64,000 nucleotides of DNA from Hymenobacter gelipurpurascens (GTDB taxonomy: Bacteria > Bacteroidota > Bacteroidia > Cytophagales > Hymenobacteraceae): positions 2,714,880-2,778,879 of the forward strand of contig NZ_FYEW01000001.1 of assembly GCF_900187375.1 (NCBI RefSeq), written 5' to 3'. Of this stretch, positions 25,532 to 34,389 are shown piece after piece. The notes under the pieces were generated by a model that saw only the letters and a list, made by a program, of their open reading frames with translations, was not told the DNA's origin and made no database searches. Every line of letters starts with the position of its first letter. Position 1 is the first letter of the stretch. The translations under genes were made by a program, and so were the position numbers.

Positions 25532-27376
25532 TTAGTGTTTGCGGCGGCTGACAAATCGTTCGGCCGGGCCCGGCAGCCACACCTCCCAGCGCTTACGCCA
25601 GGGAGCTATGTTGCCCCGCAGGTATTTTTCCATGAGCAACGAAGCCAGCGGTGCGGCAGAGCTGCCGCCAAAACCCGCGTTTTCGATGAACACGGCAATA
25701 GCAATTTTGGGGTCTTCGGCGGGCGCGAAAGCGGCGAAGGTCGCGTGGTCGTCGCCGTGAGGGTTTTGCACGGTACCGGTTTTACCGGCTACCGAGATGC
25801 CAACATCTAAGAGGCTGGCGTTGCCGCCCGTGCCGCCCCGGCTATCCACTACGGCCTGCATACCCGGAATTATTTCCTCAAAATGAATAGGGTCGACGCC
25901 CACCGTGTGGCGCACTGTGTACTGGGGTAGCGGGCCACCCTGCCCGATGCCTTTCACGAAGTGGGGCGTGTAGTACCAGCCCCGGTTGGCAATGGTAGCC
26001 ATGATATTGGCCATCTGTAGGCCAGTGATACCGATTTCACCCTGCCCAATGCTGAGCGAATACACCGTGCGGAAGTTCCAGCGGTGGAAGCCGTTGCGCT
26101 TGTCGTAGAAATCTGGGGAAGGAATAAGTCCTTTCTTCTCCTGCGACAAATCCACGCCCAGCTTCTCGCCCAGCCCGAACTTCATCACCTGCCGGCGCCA
26201 CTCGCCTAGACCTAGGCGAGCATCCTCGAAGCGGTTATCGGAGCGCCCACGCAACACGGCGGCGCGCATCACCTGGTAGAAATACGGGTTGCAGCTGTTC
26301 TTGATGGCCAGGCCTACGTTGCTGGGGTACTCGTGGCGGTGGGTGCAACGCACCAGCTTCCAGTTGCACGGAAAGCCTGTTTGGGGTGTTACTACGCCCA
26401 TTTGCAGGGCTACCAGCTCATTCACCAGCTTGAAGGTAGAGCCAGGCGGGTATGTAGCCATCAGGGCCCGGTTGAACAGCGGCCGCTCGGGGTTATTGAG
26501 CAGCTCCATGTAGCGGTTGCCCATGCCCTTGCCCGAAAGGGTAGCCGGCTCAAACATTGGCGCCGACACAAAGGCCAGGATTTCGCCCGTCTTGGGGTCG
26601 ATGGCCACTACGGAACCCCGCTTGCCTTGCATCAGCTGTTCGGCGTAGGCCTGTAGGTCAGAATCGATACTTAGGTGCAAGTCTTGGCCGGCCACGGAAA
26701 GCGTATCGAATTCCCCGCCCCGGAAAGCGCCTTTCTCGATGCCACGCACGTTTACCATACGGTACTGCACGCCGCGGCGCCCCATCAACTGCTCCTCGTA
26801 AAACGACTCCAGACCCGTAATACCGAGAAACTCGCCCGGCATGTATTTGGCGAACTTGGGTTTTTCCAGGAAAGCGGGCGTAATGGCGCCTACGTAGCCC
26901 AGGGCGTGGGCCATAGTTGTGGTGTTGTAGGAGCGGGCCATGCGCGCCTTCACGCTGAAACCGGGAAAGTCAATCAGGTTGTCCTGAATGGCCGCCAGCT
27001 CCGGTGTGCTCAGGTTTTGCACCAGCGGCGAGGCCTTTACGCGGCTGAAAGCACGCGCTGCCTGCAAACTGGCGCGCACTTCCTCTAGAGGCAACTGCAG
27101 CAGTTGGCAAAAACGGACCGTATCAAGCTTTTTCACTTCCCGGGGCACCACCATCAGGTCGTACACAGGCGTGTTCTGCACTAATATCTGGTCCTTACGA
27201 TCGTAAATCAGGCCGCGGTATGGCGGCTGCACAATTCGCTGGAGTGTGTTGCGGTCGGCAGCCAGCTTGTAGCTACCGTCGAGCACCTGAATGTAAAAGA
27301 GGCGTGCTGCAAACAACAGTGCCACGCCCAGGAAAATGGCATGGACCACGTATTTGCGGCCTTCAAGGTATTGCAA
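25532..27376 (-). CDS. mrdA: Penicillin-binding protein 2
   Basis: A 614-residue class B transpeptidase of the elongasome. An N-terminal helix (about 10-30) is followed by the pedestal domain starting Q-P-P-Y-R-G-L-I-Y-D-R and the transpeptidase domain. The catalytic SxxK is S313-T-F-K316 within Y-P-P-G-S-T-F-K-L-V, the SxN motif is in I-K-N-S-C-N-P and the KTGT is 532-535. The usual cell-wall role is cross-linking with RodA. It is followed by rodA 27 bp downstream. A TACCTTTG box lies about 50 bp upstream, so mrdA-rodA may have its own promoter although mreD ends about 230 bp upstream. Confidence 0.96.
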   Translation of the reverse strand: MQYLEGRKYVVHAIFLGVALLFAARLFYIQVLDGSYKLAADRNTLQRIVQPPYRGLIYDRKDQILVQNTPVYDLMVVPREVKKLDTVRFCQLLQLPLEEVRASLQAARAFSRVKASPLVQNLSTPELAAIQDNLIDFPGFSVKARMARSYNTTTMAHALGYVGAITPAFLEKPKFAKYMPGEFLGITGLESFYEEQLMGRRGVQYRMVNVRGIEKGAFRGGEFDTLSVAGQDLHLSIDSDLQAYAEQLMQGKRGSVVAIDPKTGEILAFVSAPMFEPATLSGKGMGNRYMELLNNPERPLFNRALMATYPPGSTFKLVNELVALQMGVVTPQTGFPCNWKLVRCTHRHEYPSNVGLAIKNSCNPYFYQVMRAAVLRGRSDNRFEDARLGLGEWRRQVMKFGLGEKLGVDLSQEKKGLIPSPDFYDKRNGFHRWNFRTVYSLSIGQGEIGITGLQMANIMATIANRGWYYTPHFVKGIGQGGPLPQYTVRHTVGVDPIHFEEIIPGMQAVVDSRGGTGGNASLLDVGISVAGKTGTVQNPHGDDHATFAAFAPAEDPKIAIAVFIENAGFGGSSAAPLASLLMEKYLRGNIAPWRKRWEVWLPGPAERFVSRRKH

Positions 27377-27425
27377 AGCGGTGGATTCTGAGAAGTAAGC
27401 ACTTACGGCCCATCGGCCGGATTAG

Positions 27426-27433
27426 CAAAGGTA
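27426..27433 (-). promoter_or_regulatory. Candidate -7 box of mrdA-rodA
   Basis: On the minus strand TACCTTTG, an exact TAnnTTTG match, 50 bp upstream of the mrdA start; no clear -33 element. Confidence 0.45.
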
Positions 27434-27603
27434 CAACGAATGCCAGCGTCTGCCAGTGTATAGCGGCAGAAAGAGTGCAAGAGGATCTGGCTGCTAGGCC
27501 ACCCTAACAGCAGCGGCCTTACTTGTGCAAACAGCAGGACCAAACAGGAGTTCAGCGCGCCGCAGAATTTACGCACCCGCTTATAGGCAAGCCGGAAAGT
27601 GGC

Positions 27604-28137
27604 CTAGCGACTCCGACGGCGTGTTGGAAAGAAAACGAGCTGAATAATCAGGAACACCAGGCCTGTATACAGCGTGCTCACCAGTATTTTGGCCAGCGTG
27701 AGGCCCAGGGCCTGAAAGCTTCCTAGCTCCAGCAGAAAAAAGGCGGCATGGTGTATCCCGATGAGCAAGAGCAGATACACCATAACCCATTGCGCGCCCA
27801 TCTGATGAATATTCACAGAATCCTGCGCGTCGTAGCCATCACGGGGCGTGAGCAGGCGCAGCACCCAGGGGCGAAGGTAGGCCACCAGTACCGCTGCCGC
27901 TGCGTGTACGCCTCCTGAGTCGAAGAATACGTCCATCATGTAGCCCAGGCCAAAGCCAAGCAGCAGCTGCACCACGATGGGAGTACTAATGGGCAGAAAC
28001 AGCAGAAAACCCAGGTAGAAAAAACACCAGCCTAGGTTGAACAGCACAAAATCGGGCCCGCTGATGAGCAGCAGGTAGAGACCCGCGTACAGAAAGAAGC
28101 GCAGAATCTGCACCAGAAGGGTTCCTACTCCACTCAT
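27604..28137 (-). CDS. mreD: Rod shape-determining protein MreD
   Basis: A 177-residue hydrophobic protein with about five or six helices, in the correct position between mreC and mrdA. It has the short C-terminal basic tail T-R-R-R-S-R. Sequence conservation in MreD is poor, so the call relies on length, helices and gene order. The start overlaps the mreC stop by 4 bp, showing translational coupling. After the gene there is a 227-bp gap up to mrdA, which carries a CTAGGCC word and the mrdA promoter box. Confidence 0.85.
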   Translation of the reverse strand: MSGVGTLLVQILRFFLYAGLYLLLISGPDFVLFNLGWCFFYLGFLLFLPISTPIVVQLLLGFGLGYMMDVFFDSGGVHAAAAVLVAYLRPWVLRLLTPRDGYDAQDSVNIHQMGAQWVMVYLLLLIGIHHAAFFLLELGSFQALGLTLAKILVSTLYTGLVFLIIQLVFFPTRRRSR

Positions 28138-29060
28138 GGCTGATTCTCGATTTCGGGTTTCATACCAGCACGGGCTTCTACGGTGTCGCGCTCAATTTTC
28201 GGCCGGCTACTGACTACATATACGTAGGTCAGGTTGGTGAAATTCACGGCCAGCCGCACCTTTATCGTCCAGAAATTCTTATCTGGCTCTTTTACAAACG
28301 ATTCAATGGTGCCTACCATCACGCCTTCGGGAAATACCGCGTTGTAGCCGGAAGTCACGACGGTATCGCCGCGCACCAGCTTGTTCTGGCGCGGAATGTT
28401 GTCGAGCAGTACGTATGCGGGGTCTTCGCCCAGCCACCGGATGGTGCCAATGGTACCATCGCGCTGAATGCGGGCTGATATGGTGGTTTTGGAGTGCAGA
28501 ACAGAGGTGAGGGTAGAGTAATGCTCACTCGTGACCAACACGCGGCCTACTACCCCCGCTGCCGCTACTACGCCCATGCCAGGCTTCACGCCATCCATGG
28601 CGCCCACATTCAGGGTGAGGAAGTTGTCGACCCGGCGCTGGGTGCTGCTTACTACACGTGCCGGAATCAGCGGGTAATCTGGGTCACGGGTAGGAATTTG
28701 GCGCAGGCCCAGCAGTAACGAGTCGGGCCGGCCCAGGGTGGCCAGCCGGGCCTGCGTGAGGCTGTCTTTGCTTACCGGCAACGAGTCGGCTTGCCGGGCA
28801 CTCAGGTCAGGCTTATAGAGTTGCTGCCGAAGCAGCGCGTTCTCCTTTACCAGTTCATGGTTCACCTCCACCAGCCGGAAGTAATCATAGATGCGAGAGC
28901 GCAAGTCCAGCACCTGGCCTACATAGCTATTGGCCGAGTTGTAGAAGGCTGCCCGTTGATAGGCACTGTTGCGCACCAGCAGAAACAAGCTCAACACTTC
29001 CAGCAGCGCAAACACGAGGATACCTCGGAAGCGGAACAGAAAGGCGAACAGGTTACTCAT
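28134..29060 (-). CDS. mreC: Rod shape-determining protein MreC
   Basis: A 308-residue protein: N-terminal helix (about 7-28), a coiled-coil region (residues about 60-110) and two beta-barrel domains with the conserved V-G-A-M-D-G-V-K-P-G-M-G-V-V and G-V-V-G-R-V motifs, followed by D-N-I-P-R-Q-N and S-G-Y-N-A-V-F-P-E-G-V. MreC scaffolds PBP2 and MreB in the periplasm. Its end overlaps mreD. Upstream there is an inverted repeat separating it from mreB, so mreB and mreCD may not be expressed equally. Confidence 0.95.
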   Translation of the reverse strand: MSNLFAFLFRFRGILVFALLEVLSLFLLVRNSAYQRAAFYNSANSYVGQVLDLRSRIYDYFRLVEVNHELVKENALLRQQLYKPDLSARQADSLPVSKDSLTQARLATLGRPDSLLLGLRQIPTRDPDYPLIPARVVSSTQRRVDNFLTLNVGAMDGVKPGMGVVAAAGVVGRVLVTSEHYSTLTSVLHSKTTISARIQRDGTIGTIRWLGEDPAYVLLDNIPRQNKLVRGDTVVTSGYNAVFPEGVMVGTIESFVKEPDKNFWTIKVRLAVNFTNLTYVYVVSSRPKIERDTVEARAGMKPEIENQP

Positions 29061-29085
29061 GGAAGAAGCTAGGAGTTAGAAGTGA

Positions 29086-29148
29086 GAAGTGAGGAGCCGG
29101 AAGGTAGAATGACAAACAGTCTCATTCTAGCTCCTAGCTCCTCACTTC
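29086..29148. repeat. Inverted repeat between mreB and mreC
   Basis: Two 27-bp arms (29086-29112 and 29122-29148) pair at 23 of 27 positions around a 9-bp loop. The arms contain GAAGTGAGGAGC and TAGAATGA. There is no T run, so it is not a textbook terminator, but it could attenuate read-through from mreB or stabilise mRNA. Confidence 0.6.
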
Positions 29149-29164
29149 CAGCTTCTATAAAATA

Positions 29165-30190
29165 TTACGTCAGCAGCACTCCGCGGAAGCCCACGATGTT
29201 TTTGATGGCTGCACCCGTGCCGCGCACCACAGCACGCAGAGGATCTTCGGCGATGTGGATAGGCAGCTTGGTTTTCACGGCCAGGCGTTTGTCTAGGCCA
29301 CGTAGCAAGGCGCCACCGCCGGTCAGATGAATACCGTTTTCGTAGATATCGGCCGACAGCTCAGGCGGGCTGATTTCCAGCGCCTTCAAGACAGCTTCTT
29401 CGATTTTGGCTACCGATTTATCCAAGGCAATGGCAATTTCTGCCGAGGTCACTTTGATTACTTTCGGAATACCGGTCATCAGGTCGCGGCCGCGTACCTC
29501 AAAATCGGGCGGCGTTACTTCCAGCTCAGTGAGAGCCGCGCCTACTTCAATTTTGATGCGCTCGGCGCTACGCTCCCCAATCAGCAGGTTGTGCTGGCGG
29601 CGCATGTAGTCGAGAATATCCTGGTTGAATACGTCGCCGGCCGTCTTGATAGACTGGTCGCAAACGATACCCGACAGTGCGATTACGGCAATTTCCGTGG
29701 TGCCACCTCCAATGTCGATAATCATCGAACCCACGGGCTGCTCCACATCGATGCCGATACCGATGGCGGCGGCCATGGGCTCCTGAATCATCCAGACTTC
29801 TTTGGCGCCGGCGTGCTCAGCGGAGTCGCGTACGGCGCGCTTTTCCACTTCCGTGATGCCCGACGGGATGCAGATGACCATGCGGTGCGAGGGCTGGAAC
29901 AGCCGGTTGCGCGTGTCAATCATCTTGATCATGCCCTTGATCATTTCCTCGGCGGCGTGGAAATCGGCAATAACGCCATCCTTCAAAGGGCGAATGGTTT
30001 TGATGTTGTCGTGGGTCTTTTCGTGCATCTGCTGCGCTTGCCGGCCCACGGCAATTACCTTATTCGTAGTACGATCTTTTGCGATGATGCTCGGCTCATC
30101 CACCACGATTTTATCGTTGTGAATGATGAGCGTGTTGGCCGTGCCCAGGTCAATGGCAATGTCGCTGGTCAGAAAATTAAAGAAACCCAT
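29165..30190 (-). CDS. mreB: Rod shape-determining actin homologue MreB
   Basis: A 341-residue actin-fold protein that organises cell-wall synthesis in rods. The phosphate-1 loop is D-L-G-T-A-N-T-L-I near the N-terminus, phosphate-2 is I-D-I-G-G-G-T-T-E-I-A-V, and the adenosine motif is H-L-T-G-G-G-A-L-L-R-G-L. The membrane-binding N-terminal residues M-G-F-F-N-F-L are visible. It is the first gene of the elongasome cluster. A TACTTTTG box lies 56 bp upstream. A long open frame on the opposite strand is a shadow, not a gene. Confidence 0.97.
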   Translation of the reverse strand: MGFFNFLTSDIAIDLGTANTLIIHNDKIVVDEPSIIAKDRTTNKVIAVGRQAQQMHEKTHDNIKTIRPLKDGVIADFHAAEEMIKGMIKMIDTRNRLFQPSHRMVICIPSGITEVEKRAVRDSAEHAGAKEVWMIQEPMAAAIGIGIDVEQPVGSMIIDIGGGTTEIAVIALSGIVCDQSIKTAGDVFNQDILDYMRRQHNLLIGERSAERIKIEVGAALTELEVTPPDFEVRGRDLMTGIPKVIKVTSAEIAIALDKSVAKIEEAVLKALEISPPELSADIYENGIHLTGGGALLRGLDKRLAVKTKLPIHIAEDPLRAVVRGTGAAIKNIVGFRGVLLT

Positions 30191-30245
30191 CGAGTAACGG
30201 CAAGTAAATTGAGAACGGGCTAATTGCGCCCGTCAAAAGTGGGGG

Positions 30246-30253
30246 CAAAAGTA
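30246..30253 (-). promoter_or_regulatory. Candidate -7 box of mreB
   Basis: Minus-strand TACTTTTG, an exact TAnnTTTG match, 56 bp upstream of the mreB start codon. A near-match lies 12 bp further downstream. Confidence 0.5.
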
Positions 30254-30491
30254 AGCAAGTTTCGGCGAAGCCCGACATATGGCCGCGTCATTATCGGATG
30301 ACGCGCTGGCTAGGCCAGTCCACAAACCGGGCGGCTTGCAACAAGGTGCCGCTCCCAACGCGCAGAATGGCTATTCATTGCAGAACCCACAAAAAATCAT
30401 TCCCGCATCTTACACACAAAATCCGCCCCTGTCGCCAAGCCGGCGTCAGAGACGGATTCATAGTCAATCAGTTATACTCTTCCTGAAAACA

Positions 30492-30528
30492 AGTGGCCTA
30501 GCGATGATGTGTGCATTGCTAGGCCACT
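30492..30528 (-). terminator. Hairpin after purH built from inverted GGCCTAG words
   Basis: Perfect 11-bp arms AGTGGCCTAGC and GCTAGGCCACT around a 15-bp loop, directly after the purH stop. On the minus strand it is followed by TTGTTTT, so weak termination is plausible. Confidence 0.55.
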
Positions 30529-30536
30529 GGTGTTGC

Positions 30537-32072
30537 TTAGTGTTTGAAGTGGCGCACACCGGTCATGACCATAGCCATGCCCAGTTTGTCGCAGGCCGCA
30601 ATGCTGTCGGCATCCTTGATGGAGCCACCGGGCTGCACCACGGCCCGAATGCCCGCTTCACCGGCAATTTTCACGCAGTCGGGGAAAGGGAAGAACGCGT
30701 CGGAAGCCATTACGGCGCCTTTGAGGTCGAAGCCGAAGGAGTGGGCTTTCTCGATGGCCTGCTTCAGGGCATCGACCCGCGAGGTCTGGCCTACGCCGGA
30801 TGCCAGCAGCTGTCCGGCCCGCGCCAGCACAATGGTATTGCTCTTGGTGTGCTTGCAGACTTTGAGGGCAAACTCCAGCGCAGCCACCTCCTCTGCCGTG
30901 GGGGCCGATTGAGTAACCGTCCGGAACTCGTTGGCGCCTTCCATCGCGCGGTCGAAGTCCTGCTCGATGAGGCCATTGAGCAACGTTTTCACTTGCTTGG
31001 CGGGGAAAGCCACCGGCTTTTGGCGGAGCAGAATGCGATTTTTCTTGCTTTGCAGAATCGGTAGGGCATCAGCGGCAAACTCGGGAGCAATCAGTACCTC
31101 GAAGAAGAGCTTGCTCAGCTCCTCCGCCGTTGCCATATCCACGGGTTGGTTCACGATGATCACGCCGCCGAAGGCCGAAATCGGGTCACAGGCTAGGGCG
31201 TTCAGGTAGGCCTCTTTCAGCGTCTCGGCCTGAGCTACCCCGCAGGCATTGGTGTGCTTGAGGATGGCACAGGCGGCGGGGCCGCCGGCAAATTCCTGCA
31301 TCAGGAGCACGGCGGCGTCCACATCCACAAGATTATTATAGCTGAGCTGTTTGCCGTGGAGCTGCTCGAAAAGGGCCGTCAGGTCGCCGTAAAAGGTACC
31401 CGCCTGGTGCGGGTTTTCGCCGTAGCGCAACGGCGTGGCGGGCTTCTCACTCAGCTTCAGTACGGCACTGCTCAGCTCCGTGCCCTGCGCCATGTAGCGG
31501 AAAATCTGGGTGTCGTAGTGCGAGGTTGTTTCGAAGGCGGCGGCGGCGTAATGGCGGCGGTCTTCGAGGTCGGTAGCGCAGTTTTTGGCCGCCAAAAGCT
31601 CCGTAACGGCCGCGTATTGGTCGCGGCTGCTCACCACCAGCACGTCGCGGAAGTTCTTGGCCGCTGCGCGCAGGAGTGAGATACCGCCGATGTCAATCTT
31701 CTCAATCACGTCCTGCTCAGCGGCGCCGGAAGCTACGGTTTCCTCGAACGGGTACAGATCCACAATCACCAAATCAATGGGCGGAATCTGGTGCTGCTCG
31801 GCTTCGGCCAGGTCGCTGGCTTCGTGGCGACGGTGCAGAATACCACCAAATACGGTGGGGTGCAGGGTTTTCACACGCCCTCCAAACACGGCCGGAAAGC
31901 CCGTCAGGGTTTCTACAGCCGTAACCGCGGCACCCTGCTCTTCAATAAACTGCTGCGTGCCGCCCGTAGAATACATCGTGACGCCGTGCTGCTGGAGCAG
32001 TGCTACCAATGGGCCCAAACGGTCTTTGTAATAAACAGAAATGAGGGCGGAACGAATGGGCTGCGAGGACAT
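30537..32072 (-). CDS. purH: Bifunctional AICAR formyltransferase/IMP cyclohydrolase
   Basis: A 511-residue enzyme for the last two steps of IMP synthesis. The N-terminal IMP cyclohydrolase (MGS-like) domain has R-S-A-L-I-S-V-Y, Y-S-T-G-G-T and R-V-K-T-L-H-P; the formyltransferase domain has L-R-Y-G-E-N-P-H-Q, K-H-T-N-A-C-G and the ending D-A-F-F-P-F-P-D...V-Q-P-G-G-S-I-K-D. The length is normal. Met at 32072 is chosen since the 16 upstream codons show no homology-like pattern. In Bacteroidota purH often precedes mreB, as here. Confidence 0.97.
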   Translation of the reverse strand: MSSQPIRSALISVYYKDRLGPLVALLQQHGVTMYSTGGTQQFIEEQGAAVTAVETLTGFPAVFGGRVKTLHPTVFGGILHRRHEASDLAEAEQHQIPPIDLVIVDLYPFEETVASGAAEQDVIEKIDIGGISLLRAAAKNFRDVLVVSSRDQYAAVTELLAAKNCATDLEDRRHYAAAAFETTSHYDTQIFRYMAQGTELSSAVLKLSEKPATPLRYGENPHQAGTFYGDLTALFEQLHGKQLSYNNLVDVDAAVLLMQEFAGGPAACAILKHTNACGVAQAETLKEAYLNALACDPISAFGGVIIVNQPVDMATAEELSKLFFEVLIAPEFAADALPILQSKKNRILLRQKPVAFPAKQVKTLLNGLIEQDFDRAMEGANEFRTVTQSAPTAEEVAALEFALKVCKHTKSNTIVLARAGQLLASGVGQTSRVDALKQAIEKAHSFGFDLKGAVMASDAFFPFPDCVKIAGEAGIRAVVQPGGSIKDADSIAACDKLGMAMVMTGVRHFKH

Positions 32073-32373
32073 AGCAAACGGGCTTGAGTGAAAAGCGAAA
32101 TGCGCTGCGAAGGTAGGCACACCCCAGGCGCGCTGCCACCCAAGCGTGTTACGGAATTGTTACGCCCTAGTATGTCGGCCCTCAGCAAGGCTCCCGAGAG
32201 ACGCTGTCAGCCTTCATTTTTCATCCCCAGAAAAAACCAAAGGCTGCGCTTATCTGGTTGTGTACACTCTGCGTATATGCGCTAAGCAAGCTCAACTTTG
32301 AGGCATGAGCTACTTACCTGTTTCTACTTAGCAGCCGGCTTGTGTAGCTGGCATCACCCGTTTCTTGTTTTGT
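32073..32373. other. Divergent intergenic region between purH and the acyl-CoA dehydrogenase gene
   Basis: This 301-bp stretch shows no gene or RNA that I can support. It contains a TGTTACGGAAT word that also occurs near 13.14 kb, and promoters for both divergent genes are expected here; no clear -7 box was found. Confidence 0.5.
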
Positions 32374-33585
32374 ATGCCCGTGCCCGAAATTTTTGCCAGC
32401 ACTGTTGGTAGTGCTTCTTCTGCCTCTCTTAAAAAGCCGTCCTTACAACACCCTCCCCTCCCGTCGGGCAAGGCGGCGGAAGAAGCTGCCGCTGCACTGG
32501 CACCGCGCCTGTTTGCCCAAGCCCCCCACTCCGACCAGGAAGGCGGATTTCCGACGGAAGAGTTTGGCTGGCTTCGCGAAACCGGCTTATTGACCGCTGC
32601 TTTACCCATTGAATTGGGCGGTAGTGGCCTAGGCGAGCCGGCGCAGGCCCTGTCGTTGCTGCGGACGCTGCGGCATATTGGTCGGGGCAACTTGGCCGTA
32701 GGCCGGGTATTTGAGGGCCACGTAAATGCCTTATTGCTGATGCAGCGGTTTGGACGCCCGCAGCAAGTCGCTCACTGGGCCGAAATGGCCCAGAAAGGCC
32801 ATCTGTTCGGTGTTTGGAATACGGAAGCGCACGATGGAGTTACGCTCGAACCGCTGGAGAATGGCCGCTACCGTCTGCAGGGCAGCAAAACCTTTGGCTC
32901 CGGGGCTGGCCACGTCACTAGGCCACTACTGACGGCTAAGCTGCCCGATGGCGGCTGGCAAATGCTGATTCTGCCCGCTACCGAGCAGACGCCTGCCTTG
33001 GATGCCTCCTTCTGGCGGCCATTGGGCATGCGCGCTACCGCCAGCTTCCGGGTTGATTTCACTGGTCTGGAAGTGGGCTCCGATGACCTGCTAGGCCACC
33101 CCGGCGACTACTACCGCCAGCCGTGGTTCAGTGGGGGCGCCACGCGGTTTGCGGCAGTACAGCTGGGAGCCGCCGAAGCCATTTTCGATGAGACCAGACG
33201 CTTTCTCAATGCCTTGGGCCGCACCGATGACCCCTATCAGCGCCAGCGGCTGGGCGAAATGGCCTTACTGGTAGAAAGCGGCAACCATTGGCTTCAGGCC
33301 GCGGCTACGCACGAGGCCCGGGCAGCCGACACTCCCAATCCGGAAGCCAGCGTAGCGCATGCCAACATGGTCCGTACGGCCATTGAGGAAATTTGCCTGC
33401 GCGTGTTGCCGCTGGCGGAGCGCTGCGTGGGAGCCCGCGGACTGCTGCGCCCAGAGCCCTTCGAGCGCCTGCACCGCGACCTGACGCACTACCTGCGCCA
33501 GCCAGCCCCTGACGCTGCCCAAGCCGATGTCGGGCGCTTTGCCTTACAGAATCCGCAGCTTGCTTACCGCCTGTGGCATGAGTAG
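32374..33585 (+). CDS. Acyl-CoA dehydrogenase-like flavoprotein
   Basis: About 403 residues of the acyl-CoA dehydrogenase fold: N-terminal helical domain (T-E-E-F-G-W-L-R-E-T-G-L, I-G-R-G-N-L-A-V-G), central beta domain (G-V-W-N-T-E, F-G-S-G-A-G-H-V, P-L-G-M-R-A-T-A-S) and C-terminal helices with R-C-V-G-A-R-G-L-L and the ending H-R-D-L-T-H-Y-L-R-Q-P-A-P-D. The usual catalytic Glu is not obvious, so the substrate may not be an acyl-CoA. It starts at ATG 32374 (a TTG 9 bp upstream is possible) and its end overlaps the PIG-L gene by 8 bp. The linkage suggests oxidation of a modified sugar or acyl intermediate. Confidence 0.85.
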   Translation: MPVPEIFASTVGSASSASLKKPSLQHPPLPSGKAAEEAAAALAPRLFAQAPHSDQEGGFPTEEFGWLRETGLLTAALPIELGGSGLGEPAQALSLLRTLRHIGRGNLAVGRVFEGHVNALLLMQRFGRPQQVAHWAEMAQKGHLFGVWNTEAHDGVTLEPLENGRYRLQGSKTFGSGAGHVTRPLLTAKLPDGGWQMLILPATEQTPALDASFWRPLGMRATASFRVDFTGLEVGSDDLLGHPGDYYRQPWFSGGATRFAAVQLGAAEAIFDETRRFLNALGRTDDPYQRQRLGEMALLVESGNHWLQAAATHEARAADTPNPEASVAHANMVRTAIEEICLRVLPLAERCVGARGLLRPEPFERLHRDLTHYLRQPAPDAAQADVGRFALQNPQLAYRLWHE

Positions 33586-34351
33586 TACGTCAGCAGGTTC
33601 CTCTACTTTGTTCGCCGAGCTGCCCACTCGCCCTCCGGAAGCGGCAGCGGCTTTGGGCCCAACGGTGGTTATTGCGCCCCACCCCGACGATGAATCGCTG
33701 GGCTGTGGCGGGCTGCTGACCTTGCTCCGGCAAGCAGGCTTGCCGGCCTGGTGCGTGCTCGTGAGCGACGGTAGCATGTCGCATCCACATTCCCAAAAGT
33801 TTCCGGCCGCTGCTCGCCAGGCACTGCGCGAGCAGGAGCTGCGGGAGGCTCTGGCTTTGCTAGGCCTGCCTGATGATGCCCTGCTTCCCCTGGGCCTCCC
33901 CGACGGCAGCGTGCCCATGCCTGACACGGAAAGCGGGGCCGTTGCAGTAGAACGGCTTACCGAGTTTCTCCGCACTACCAGGCCGCAAACGGTGCTGGTG
34001 CCCTGGCGGCGCGACCCTCACCCCGATCATCGGGCCACTTACCAGTTGGTGCAGGCAGCGCTAGGCCAGTTACCTCAACCCGTGCTCCTGCTCGAATACG
34101 TGGTGTGGGCCTGGGAACGGGCCGCTCCCGCCGATTTGCCACAACTCGGTGAAGCCCAGGGCTGGCAGCTGGATATTACGCCGGTGCTGGCACAAAAGCA
34201 GCGGGCCATTGCGGCGCACCGCTCGCAGCTAGCCGGTGGGCCGATTGATGATGACCCCACCGGCTTTACGTTGGCACCTTCCATGCTGGCGCATTTTTCT
34301 AGGCCAGTGGAAGTATTTTATGAGAGTGAGCCTCGTATGATGAGTCGTTAG
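33578..34351 (+). CDS. PIG-L family deacetylase
   Basis: A 257-residue protein of the PIG-L/LmbE family, zinc-dependent N-acetylglucosamine-type deacetylases. The zinc motif is A-P-H-P-D-D-E-S-L-G-C-G-G (about residues 33-45) and the second H-P-D-H-R is in R-D-P-H-P-D-H-R-A-T. The start codon at 33578 lies within the end of the preceding gene (8-bp overlap), so both are translated together. Natural substrates are N-acetylated sugars attached to lipids, inositol or small thiols; here it is unknown. An upstream in-frame start at 33527 would overlap the neighbour further and is less likely. Confidence 0.9.
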   Translation: MSSTSAGSSTLFAELPTRPPEAAAALGPTVVIAPHPDDESLGCGGLLTLLRQAGLPAWCVLVSDGSMSHPHSQKFPAAARQALREQELREALALLGLPDDALLPLGLPDGSVPMPDTESGAVAVERLTEFLRTTRPQTVLVPWRRDPHPDHRATYQLVQAALGQLPQPVLLLEYVVWAWERAAPADLPQLGEAQGWQLDITPVLAQKQRAIAAHRSQLAGGPIDDDPTGFTLAPSMLAHFSRPVEVFYESEPRMMSR

Positions 34352-34389
34352 CCGGATGCTTTTCTCCGCCCTGTTCTACTGTACGCGCT

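Larger units (their letters stand above)
30191..30536. other. Intergenic region between mreB and purH
   Basis: In 346 bp there is the mreB promoter box (30246-30253), one CTAGGCC word near 30310, an A-rich stretch and a hairpin made of two inverted CTAGGCC words next to the purH stop. I see no gene or RNA here. Confidence 0.6.

Noticed and set aside
29327..30223. Open frame of 298 codons on the plus strand
   Set aside because: It is antisense to mreB, whose motifs are complete; composition is typical of a shadow frame.
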